Source: an uncultured Mollicutes bacterium
GTDB lineage: Bacteria; Bacillota_I; Bacilli_A; Acholeplasmatales; Anaeroplasmataceae
Assembly: GCA_947174685.1 (NCBI GenBank)
Contig: CAMWJY010000047.1
Span: 1-6,813, forward strand
Length of the DNA: 6,813 nucleotides
Direction of reading: 5' to 3'
Positions 1 through 5,224 of the stretch are shown here, in pieces. A program made the translations under genes and the position numbers. Each line of letters begins with the position of its first letter. Within the stretch, counting starts at the first letter, position 1. The notes below the pieces were generated by a model. The model worked only from the letters and a program-made list of their open reading frames with translations, had not been told where the DNA came from and ran no database searches.

Positions 1-4
1 TTTG

Positions 5-19
5 TGGTATGATTATACT
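5..19 (+). promoter_or_regulatory. Extended -10 promoter for fhs
   Basis: TGGTATGAT at 5-13 matches the extended -10 pattern TGnTATAAT with one mismatch, and a second -10-like hexamer, TATACT, follows at 14-19. Transcription would start near base 20, leaving a leader of only about 30 bases before the preferred fhs start. Any -35 box lies beyond the left edge of the window, so the promoter is only half visible. The leader is too short for a riboswitch. Confidence 0.55.
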
Positions 20-32
20 AGATTGTTTTTTG

Positions 33-44
33 AAAGGATATGAT
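33..44 (+). promoter_or_regulatory. fhs ribosome binding site, decides the start
   Basis: AAAGGATATGAT agrees at 10 of 12 positions with the full Shine-Dalgarno complement AAAGGAGGTGAT. Three in-frame ATGs follow at 40, 43 and 49. The first two lie inside or directly against this site. The ATG at 49 is 16 bases from the first A of the site. The same 16-base distance is seen for the genes starting at 1724, 3529 and 6533, so 49 is the preferred start. Confidence 0.6.
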
Positions 45-48
45 GCAT

Positions 49-1707
49 ATGCTAACAGATTTAGAGATTGCTCAACAAGCAAATCTGCAACCTATAAAGG
101 AAATCGCTAAAAAGCTCAATCTTACTGAAGAGGATATTGAGCTATATGGTAAGTATAAAGCTAAAATACATCTTGATGCAGTGAAAAATGAAGCTAAGGG
201 TAAGGTTATTTTAGTGACAGCTATAAATCCAACTCCAGCAGGAGAAGGAAAGTCAACGACTACAATAGGGTTAGCGGATGCATTACAGAAATTAAATAAA
301 AAGGTTGTTGTTGCATTAAGAGAGCCTAGCTTCGGACCTGTTATGGGAATTAAGGGTGGAGCTGCAGGTGGTGGTTATGCGCAAGTCGTTCCTATGGAAG
401 ATATTAACCTACACTTTACGGGTGATTTTCATGCAATTACAACAGCAAATAACGCAATTGCGGCAATTTTAGACAATCATATTCATCAAGGGAATAGTTT
501 AGGAATTGATCCTACACGCATCGTTCTTCATCGTTGTCTAGATTTAAATGATCGTGCTTTAAGAAATGTTACGATAGGCTTAGGTGGGAAAGCAAATGGA
601 GTACCTAGAGAGGACCATTTTGATATTACTGTAGCCTCTGAGGTTATGGCCGTATTTTGTCTAGCAAAGTCGTTAGAAGATTTTAAGAATAGAATAAGCA
701 GAATGGTTGTCGCATATACTTATGATAAAAAGCCTGTTACTGTAGACGATATTAAGGCGACAGGAGCAGTGACTTTAATTATGAGAGATGCATTAATGCC
801 TAACCTAGTACAGACTTTAGAGCATACGCCGGCATTAGTTCATGGTGGACCTTTTGCCAATATTGCACATGGTTGTAATTCTGTAATTGCTACTCAAATG
901 GCAATGAAGCTAGGAGACTATGTTGTAACTGAGGCAGGCTTTGGTGCTGATTTAGGAGCTGAGAAGTTCTTAGATATCAAATGCCGTATGGCAGGAATTC
1001 AACCATCTTGTGTTGTGATTGTTGCTACAATAAGAGCTCTTAAAATGCATGGTGGAGTAGCAAAAGAGGATTTGTCTAAAGAAAATGTAGAAGCATTACA
1101 ATTAGGAATACGTAATTTAGAGAAGCATATAGAAAATATTAAGAAATATAATTTAGGTTATGTTATTGCGATGAATCGTTTTGGCAGTGATACTAAAAAA
1201 GAACTAGAAGCATTAGAAGCTTGGGGAAAAGAAAATAACCATCCTATCGCTTTATCTGATGTTTTTGCAAAAGGAAGCTTAGGTGGTATCGAGCTTGCAG
1301 AAAAGGTATTAGAGGTAACCTCTAAAGATGAAGGTAAATTTAAATGCTTGTATGATGTAAATTCAAGTATTAAAGAAAAGATTACCACCATCTGCAAGGA
1401 AATCTATGGAGCTAATCATGTTGAATTTACACAGACGGCAAAAAATCAAATGGCTACTATAAAGAAGAATGGTTGGGAGCATTTACCAATTTGTATGGCA
1501 AAAACGCAATATTCTTTATCTGACAATCCCAAGCTACTGGGTAGACCAGAGAATTTTACGGTGACTATTCGTGAAGTTAAACCTTCAATAGGAGCAGGAT
1601 TTATTGTTGTGTTAAGTGGAGATATATTAACAATGCCAGGGCTACCTAAGGAACCTGCCAGTGAAAAAATGGATGTTATTGATGGTAAGGCAGTAGGATT
1701 ATTTTAA
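49..1707 (+). CDS. fhs: Formate-tetrahydrofolate ligase
   Basis: Cytosolic enzyme that joins formate to tetrahydrofolate using ATP, giving 10-formyl-THF for purine synthesis and other one-carbon uses. From the start at 49 the protein has 552 residues, close to the usual 556-559. Visible landmarks are the P-loop TPAGEGKST (about residues 62-70), the family signature KGGAAGGGY (102-110) and the second signature VATIRALKMHGG (325-336). The N-terminus MLTDLEIAQ lines up with the start of streptococcal Fhs, as remembered, which favours the ATG at 49; starts at 40 or 43 would add two or three residues. It is first in a likely operon: the next gene begins 16 bases after its stop with no terminator between. 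No frameshift or missing motif is seen. In acetogens this enzyme belongs to the Wood-Ljungdahl pathway, but nothing else here points to acetogenesis, so a role in formate use or one-carbon supply is the safer reading. Confidence 0.96.
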   Translation: MLTDLEIAQQANLQPIKEIAKKLNLTEEDIELYGKYKAKIHLDAVKNEAKGKVILVTAINPTPAGEGKSTTTIGLADALQKLNKKVVVALREPSFGPVMGIKGGAAGGGYAQVVPMEDINLHFTGDFHAITTANNAIAAILDNHIHQGNSLGIDPTRIVLHRCLDLNDRALRNVTIGLGGKANGVPREDHFDITVASEVMAVFCLAKSLEDFKNRISRMVVAYTYDKKPVTVDDIKATGAVTLIMRDALMPNLVQTLEHTPALVHGGPFANIAHGCNSVIATQMAMKLGDYVVTEAGFGADLGAEKFLDIKCRMAGIQPSCVVIVATIRALKMHGGVAKEDLSKENVEALQLGIRNLEKHIENIKKYNLGYVIAMNRFGSDTKKELEALEAWGKENNHPIALSDVFAKGSLGGIELAEKVLEVTSKDEGKFKCLYDVNSSIKEKITTICKEIYGANHVEFTQTAKNQMATIKKNGWEHLPICMAKTQYSLSDNPKLLGRPENFTVTIREVKPSIGAGFIVVLSGDILTMPGLPKEPASEKMDVIDGKAVGLF

Positions 1708-1723
1708 AAAGGGAAGAGAGTAA

Positions 1724-3436
1724 ATGGATTTTATAGCAAATCAAAAACAAGTTATTTTAAACTTTTCAGAAAAGTATTGTAAAAATGAAATAGAGGTTTT
1801 AAATTCTCAGTGCTTTAGGGATGTATGGGGGAAGTTTTTGGATCATATTTATAAGGTAGAAAAGCAGGATGTTTTACGTATTATAGAGATTCTTCCTAAT
1901 CCTAAAAAGGATTACGTAATCCTTTTTAAGCTGTTATTAGAGTTTGAATTATCAGAGATCAGAAAGCTAAGTGTACACTTTAAGCAAATTCTTGAGCATA
2001 CAGATATCTTATATGAGCTAATAGAAGATTTCTATGATTATTGGCGTCGTTTAGAGCGTTATGGTTTAGTATATTCCAAAAGTAGACTTAGTGGCGTTGA
2101 AACAGCATCTTTCACGTCTATAACTAATCAATTTACGAATGTCATTTTAAGTACTTATCGTACAATATGTCATAAGGTATTAGGAGAGGCTTTCTCTATC
2201 TATCGTTCTTTACCAGCTGGTGTAAATGCAGGTCTAATGATCTCTAAGCATAACTGGATGGGAAAGGATAGTAAATATGCATTTCTTTCTAAGGCTTCAG
2301 TTTTAGAACAAGTTTTGATACGTCCACCTTTTATTACATATTCTGCTAAGAATAAAAGAACTGGTACTTATCCAGAGGTGTTTGAAAATCCGCTACCTAA
2401 GCTTTCTACAGGATTTAAGGCAGAAGAATACTATTGTTATCAGGCAAAGGTAGGAAGTGCTTTAGCCTATGTTTATTTTCACAGAGACTTTTTAGCTTTA
2501 GGAATTACACTTTGTAATTTATTTGAATTTGTTCCTCTTTATAAATGTGCAGGTAAAAAACCAGACTTACTTTATATATTTGGCGCAGATATTGAAGGAG
2601 AATCCTTCTTTTATCATGATAAAGAGGATGATATATATCTAGGAGTTGCTCCTCATAATTCAAGCGTGGATTACTTTGGATATATGAAGAAGATGTTATT
2701 AACCTTATATAATGTCAAAATGATTGATAATGGAAATCTTCCACTTCATGGAGCATGTGTAAACATTACGATGAAATCAGGCGTAACAAAAAATGTTGTC
2801 ATTATTGGAGATAGTGGTGCTGGTAAGAGTGAATCCTTAGAAGCATTGAGTGAATATGCAGGAGATCAAATATCGTCATTACTTACAGTATTTGATGATA
2901 TGGGAACCTTTAAATTGATTGATGGCGAAATTTATGCATATGGTACAGAAATTGGCGCTTTTGTGCGATTAGATGATATGGCATCAGGATATGCATATCG
3001 TGAAATGGATAGAGCAATATTTATGAATCCTGATAAAGTAAATTCTCGTTTAGTTATTCCAGTGGCTACCTATGCTCAAATTATGAAAGGCTATAAAGTA
3101 GATATGGTTTTATATGCCAATAATTATGAGGATGTGGCAATTCAATTAAAGGAATTCACAGAGGAAAAGTCTGCGTTAAAGACCTTTATTCGTGGTGCAA
3201 GATATGCTAAAGGTACAACTCAAGAGGTTGGATTAGTAGAATCCTTCTTTGCAAATCCTTTTGGTCCTGTTCAAAGAGAAGAACAAACACGCCAATTATT
3301 AGATTTATATTTTACAAGACTATTTACTAATCATGTTTTTGTAGGAGAACTTTATACAAAGCTTGGTATATTAGGTAAACAACAGGATGGTCCTAAGGGA
3401 GCAGCAGAAAAATTATTTGAAATTTTAGAAAAATAA
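1724..3436 (+). CDS. Divergent ATP-PEP carboxykinase-like P-loop protein
   Basis: 570-residue soluble protein of the PEPCK/HPr-kinase fold. Compared with E. coli PckA from memory, active-site landmarks recur in order: Tyr317 and MKK 321-323 (Y207, K212/K213), His342 in LHGACVN (H232), P-loop GDSGAGKS 362-369 (K254), Asp391-Asp392 (D268/D269) and Arg442 in NSRLVIP (R333). The Tyr-Lys-His spacing is identical. Residues 488-515 (GARYAKGTT through ANPFGPV) resemble the PckA stretch TAKLAGTE to SACFG. Differences: the P-loop ends KSES as in HprK, not KTTLS; the EGGCYAK motif is degraded (TEIGAFVR, 408-415); about 110 extra, mostly helical residues precede the core; and the chain stops about 90 residues early, losing part of the usual C-terminal nucleotide-binding region. 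It may be a true PEPCK (oxaloacetate + ATP to PEP + CO2) or a kinase with another substrate. It follows fhs by 16 bases, with AAAGGGAA at 1708-1715 as binding site, and is probably co-transcribed. Confidence 0.75.
   Translation: MDFIANQKQVILNFSEKYCKNEIEVLNSQCFRDVWGKFLDHIYKVEKQDVLRIIEILPNPKKDYVILFKLLLEFELSEIRKLSVHFKQILEHTDILYELIEDFYDYWRRLERYGLVYSKSRLSGVETASFTSITNQFTNVILSTYRTICHKVLGEAFSIYRSLPAGVNAGLMISKHNWMGKDSKYAFLSKASVLEQVLIRPPFITYSAKNKRTGTYPEVFENPLPKLSTGFKAEEYYCYQAKVGSALAYVYFHRDFLALGITLCNLFEFVPLYKCAGKKPDLLYIFGADIEGESFFYHDKEDDIYLGVAPHNSSVDYFGYMKKMLLTLYNVKMIDNGNLPLHGACVNITMKSGVTKNVVIIGDSGAGKSESLEALSEYAGDQISSLLTVFDDMGTFKLIDGEIYAYGTEIGAFVRLDDMASGYAYREMDRAIFMNPDKVNSRLVIPVATYAQIMKGYKVDMVLYANNYEDVAIQLKEFTEEKSALKTFIRGARYAKGTTQEVGLVESFFANPFGPVQREEQTRQLLDLYFTRLFTNHVFVGELYTKLGILGKQQDGPKGAAEKLFEILEK
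1903..1928. repeat. Perfect 26-base palindrome inside the PEPCK-like gene
   Basis: The half-site TAAAAAGGATTAC (1903-1915) is followed directly by its exact reverse complement (1916-1928). It covers codons 61-68 of the PEPCK-like gene, about 180 bases after the start codon. As RNA it can fold into an 11-bp stem with an ACGT loop, with five U residues in the 3' arm. As DNA it is a symmetric site suited to a dimeric binding protein. Function is unknown. Confidence 0.85.
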
Positions 3437-3439
3437 AGC

Positions 3440-3466
3440 TTCAACTGAGAGTTGAATACGGTTCAA
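3440..3466. repeat. Overlapping inverted repeats in the intergenic region
   Basis: TTCAACT (3440-3446), a GAG spacer and AGTTGAA (3450-3456) form a perfect 7-bp hairpin 3 bases after the PEPCK-like stop codon. The TTGAA of the right arm (3452-3456) can instead pair with TTCAA at 3462-3466 across TACGG, so the two hairpins exclude each other. No T-run follows directly, so this is not a typical intrinsic terminator. It could be an mRNA 3'-end structure or a binding site upstream of the regulator promoter at 3478-3506. Confidence 0.5.
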
Positions 3467-3477
3467 TTACAGGTTTC

Positions 3478-3506
3478 TAGACTTTTTTAAAACTCTACTT
3501 TATAAT
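3478..3506 (+). promoter_or_regulatory. Promoter of the HTH regulator gene
   Basis: The -35-like box TAGACT (3478-3483, 4 of 6 to TTGACA) is separated by exactly 17 bases from a perfect -10 box TATAAT (3501-3506). Transcription would begin near 3513, just at the Shine-Dalgarno sequence, giving a leader of only about 16 bases. The regulator can therefore be made independently of the upstream fhs operon, although no clear terminator blocks read-through from it. Confidence 0.7.
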
Positions 3507-3511
3507 AAAGT
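3478..3511. promoter_or_regulatory. Two adjoining inverted repeats, candidate operators
   Basis: Bases 3478-3497 form a 20-base imperfect palindrome, TAGAnTTTT-tt-AAAAnTCTA, with 8 of 10 positions symmetric; it covers the -35 box. Bases 3497-3511 form ACTTTA-taa-TAAAGT, a perfect 6-bp inverted repeat covering the -10 box. They share base 3497. XRE-type regulators often bind such sites and repress their own promoter, so these are plausible autoregulatory operators. The assignment is inferred from position and symmetry only, and AT-rich promoters give some symmetry by chance. Confidence 0.4.
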
Positions 3512-3512
3512 C

Positions 3513-3520
3513 AAAGGAGG
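3513..3520 (+). promoter_or_regulatory. Strong ribosome binding site of the HTH regulator
   Basis: AAAGGAGG is a full Shine-Dalgarno match, 8 bases before the ATG at 3529. It fixes that start over the later in-frame ATG (Met6 at 3544). It is the best ribosome binding site in the window, and the predicted transcript begins almost on it. Confidence 0.85.
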
Positions 3521-3528
3521 AAAGTAAT

Positions 3529-4284
3529 ATGGATAGAATAAAAATGGGAAATTTCTTAACAGAATTAAGAAAGGAAAAAGATTTGTCTCAAACAGATTTA
3601 GCAGAGATTATAGGAGTCACCTTTCAAGCAGTTTCGAAGTGGGAACGAGGGGAAGCTATTCCTGATATAAGTATATTAGAGAAATTAGCAAGTTTTTATA
3701 GTGTATCAATTGATGAAATTATAAAAGGAGAGGTATCAGTAAAACAGATTCATAAGCAAGAGGTTATTGTAGAAACCATTCAATCTAAAGAAGAAAATGG
3801 ATTTTTGCATCAAAAAAGAATTTTTGGGTTTTGGTTTGCTTTAGCATATTTATGTATATATCTTTTGCTTGGATTTTGTCCTTTTGCAAGAACGTCTTTC
3901 TTTAGTTCATCAACTATAAATGGGACTACAACGACAGTTTATGTAGTATTGAACTATTATAAATTTATTTTTAGTGCAAACTTTAATTTGTGGAATTTCT
4001 TTATGTTGCTTCAGTTTTTAACCACTCTAGGAATCATTGCATTTACAATGCTGTTTTATGCATGTACAACTAAAAAAGCTTTTCGGTCAATGTATCTTGC
4101 AAGGTTTATTTTTATCATTATTAATCTAGCTACACTATTTTTAAATGCAGTACTAGTAGTTGATTCATCCTATGATGTTTCTGTAGGAAATTATTTGATT
4201 ATGATTGCAATCCTAGTATCTGATATTTTGTTCCTATGTTTAAAACCAAATAGAAAATCATATATCTTACAAGATTATCAATAA
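3529..4284 (+). CDS. XRE-family HTH regulator with four membrane helices
   Basis: 251 residues. Residues 6-62 form a Cro/C1-type helix-turn-helix with the family pattern: LRKEKDLSQTDLAEIIGV, then FQAVSKWERGEAIPDI, then LEKLASFYSVSIDEII. A polar linker (about 67-95) leads to four hydrophobic segments near 98-120, 155-178, 189-211 and 219-238. The inside-positive pattern fits a cytoplasmic N-terminus, KKAFR between helices 2 and 3, and an NRKS tail, all on the same side. A Ser/Thr-rich loop of about 35 residues (120-154) would face outward. The protein is therefore probably a membrane-tethered DNA-binding regulator whose membrane part senses a signal or partner; signal and target genes cannot be read from the sequence. 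It has its own promoter and terminator, so it is probably monocistronic between two folate/purine units. No ligand domain or catalytic motif is recognised. Confidence 0.85.
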   Translation: MDRIKMGNFLTELRKEKDLSQTDLAEIIGVTFQAVSKWERGEAIPDISILEKLASFYSVSIDEIIKGEVSVKQIHKQEVIVETIQSKEENGFLHQKRIFGFWFALAYLCIYLLLGFCPFARTSFFSSSTINGTTTTVYVVLNYYKFIFSANFNLWNFFMLLQFLTTLGIIAFTMLFYACTTKKAFRSMYLARFIFIIINLATLFLNAVLVVDSSYDVSVGNYLIMIAILVSDILFLCLKPNRKSYILQDYQ

Positions 4285-4290
4285 TTCGTT

Positions 4291-4323
4291 TTCCAATACA
4301 TAATTGTATTGGAATTTTTTTTT
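4291..4323 (+). terminator. Intrinsic terminator after the HTH regulator
   Basis: TTCCAATACA (4291-4300), loop TAAT and TGTATTGGAA (4305-4314) make a perfect 10-bp stem followed directly by nine T residues (4315-4323). It starts 6 bases after the regulator stop codon. The stem is AT-rich but uninterrupted, and the T-run is long. Confidence 0.93.
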
Positions 4324-4337
4324 GTAAATGATATAAT
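4309..4337 (+). promoter_or_regulatory. folD-purB promoter, overlapping the terminator
   Basis: A perfect extended -10, TGaTATAAT (4329-4337), lies 17 bases after TTGGAA (4309-4314), a 4-of-6 match to the -35 consensus. That -35 box is the end of the 3' arm of the terminator stem, and the terminator T-run forms most of the spacer. Transcription would start near 4344, about 20 bases before the folD start. The leader is too short for a riboswitch. Confidence 0.75.
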
Positions 4338-4354
4338 ACTTTTATAAAGGTTAT

Positions 4355-4360
4355 GGTGAT
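4355..4360 (+). promoter_or_regulatory. Atypical folD ribosome binding site
   Basis: GGTGAT matches the 3' half of the full Shine-Dalgarno complement (AAGGAGGTGAT). Its GG ends 7 bases before the ATG at 4364, so the geometry is normal although the AAGGA part is missing. An AAAGG at 4346-4350 lies 13 bases from the ATG, which is too far for a usual site. Initiation may be weaker than for the neighbouring genes. Confidence 0.55.
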
Positions 4361-4363
4361 AAA

Positions 4364-5221
4364 ATGGCAGTTGTTATTTCAGGAAAAGAATTAGCTAAAA
4401 ATAAAAAGTTAAAAATGGCAGAAGATGTGAAATCTTTCAAGATTACCTATGGAAGATTACCTCACCTAGCTGTAATACTGGTTGGAGAAGATTCAGGTAG
4501 TATTTCTTATGTTCGTGGAAAAGAGAAGGCTTGTGAAGAGGTTGGTTTTATCAATACCACAATTCGGAAACCAGATACAATTTTAGAAGATGAACTTCTA
4601 GATATCATTGATAAACTAAATAATGATCCTCTAGTCGATGGAATTTTAGTTCAATTACCATTGCCTAAGCATATTCATTCAGAACGTATCATCCAATCCA
4701 TAAGAAAGGATAAGGATGTGGATGGCTTCCATTTTGAAAATGTTGCAAGTCTATATTTAAAACAACCAGGCATTGTTTCTTGTACACCAAAAGGAATTAT
4801 AGAAATATTAGATTCTATTTCCTATCCAATTGAAGGTAAGAATGCAGTAGTCATTGGTAGAAGTAATATTGTAGGTATGCCAGTATCTAAGCTTTTACTT
4901 GATCGTAATGCAACCGTAACCATTTGTCATAGTCGTACAAAGGATCTAGCAAGTATAACAAGAAATGCTGATATATTAGTGGCAGCAGTAGGAAAAGCTA
5001 ATTTTGTTACCGCTGATATGGTTAAAGAAGGTGCAGTTGTAATTGATGTTGGTGTTAATCGTAATCCAAATACCAATAAGCTTTGTGGAGATGTAAACTT
5101 TGCTGAGGTAGAACCAAAGGCTTCTTATATTACAAAGGTTCCAGGTGGTGTTGGACCTATGACAATTTGTTGCTTAATGGAAAACACGATAGAATGCTAT
5201 TTAAAGCATGTAAAGGAGTAA
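4364..5221 (+). CDS. folD: Bifunctional methylene-THF dehydrogenase/methenyl-THF cyclohydrolase
   Basis: Cytosolic enzyme that converts 5,10-methylene-THF to methenyl-THF with NADP and hydrolyses that to 10-formyl-THF; both steps can run in reverse. The 285-residue length is normal. Landmarks: SISYVRGKEKACEEVGF (46-62) with the catalytic Tyr49 and Lys53; VDGILVQLPLP (91-101) with Gln97; KDVDGFH (117-123) with Asp120; the dinucleotide-binding GRSNIVGMP (165-173); and the C-terminal signature PGGVGPMT (260-267). All are intact. It opens the third transcription unit, with its own promoter; purB follows after 3 bases. Together with Fhs it provides the second route to 10-formyl-THF, or, run in reverse, it turns Fhs-made formyl-THF into methylene-THF for serine and thymidylate synthesis. 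Confidence 0.96.
   Translation: MAVVISGKELAKNKKLKMAEDVKSFKITYGRLPHLAVILVGEDSGSISYVRGKEKACEEVGFINTTIRKPDTILEDELLDIIDKLNNDPLVDGILVQLPLPKHIHSERIIQSIRKDKDVDGFHFENVASLYLKQPGIVSCTPKGIIEILDSISYPIEGKNAVVIGRSNIVGMPVSKLLLDRNATVTICHSRTKDLASITRNADILVAAVGKANFVTADMVKEGAVVIDVGVNRNPNTNKLCGDVNFAEVEPKASYITKVPGGVGPMTICCLMENTIECYLKHVKE
5212..5218 (+). promoter_or_regulatory. purB ribosome binding site within the folD end
   Basis: AAAGGAG is made from the last codons of folD, just before its TAA at 5219-5221, and sits 6 bases before the purB ATG at 5225. Ribosomes finishing folD would cover this site, so the two genes are probably translationally linked. Confidence 0.75.
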
Positions 5222-5224
5222 GCT

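Noticed and set aside
40..48. Upstream in-frame ATGs at 40 and 43 as the fhs start
   Set aside because: They overlap or abut the ribosome binding site; ATG 49 has the spacing used by the neighbouring genes and fits the Fhs N-terminus.
1309..1325. TTAGAGGT-a-ACCTCTAA inverted repeat in fhs
   Set aside because: An 8-bp arm dyad is not rare enough in a window of this size, it encodes ordinary fhs residues, and no T-run follows.
1158..1397. 79-codon open frame on the - strand inside fhs
   Set aside because: It lies entirely within the well-supported fhs coding sequence, shows no recognisable motif, and its product looks like an antisense shadow.
2594..2612. GAAGGA-gaa-TCCTTC hairpin followed by four T residues in the PEPCK-like gene
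   Set aside because: It has only a 6-bp stem and a short T-run in the middle of a coding region; such small hairpins arise by chance.
3440..3456. Hairpin after the PEPCK-like gene as an intrinsic terminator
   Set aside because: The stem is a weak 7 bp and is followed by TACGG instead of a T-run; the nearest T6 is about 25 bases further on.
4285..4363. THF riboswitch or other folate/purine leader element upstream of folD
   Set aside because: The predicted leader is only about 20 bases and the space before it is filled by the terminator and promoter; no PurR-box-like site was seen.
4353..4394. Short out-of-frame upstream ORF (ATG 4353, 13 codons) overlapping the folD start
   Set aside because: Its ATG is only 2 bases from the AAAGG element and overlaps the GGTGAT site; no evidence that it is translated.
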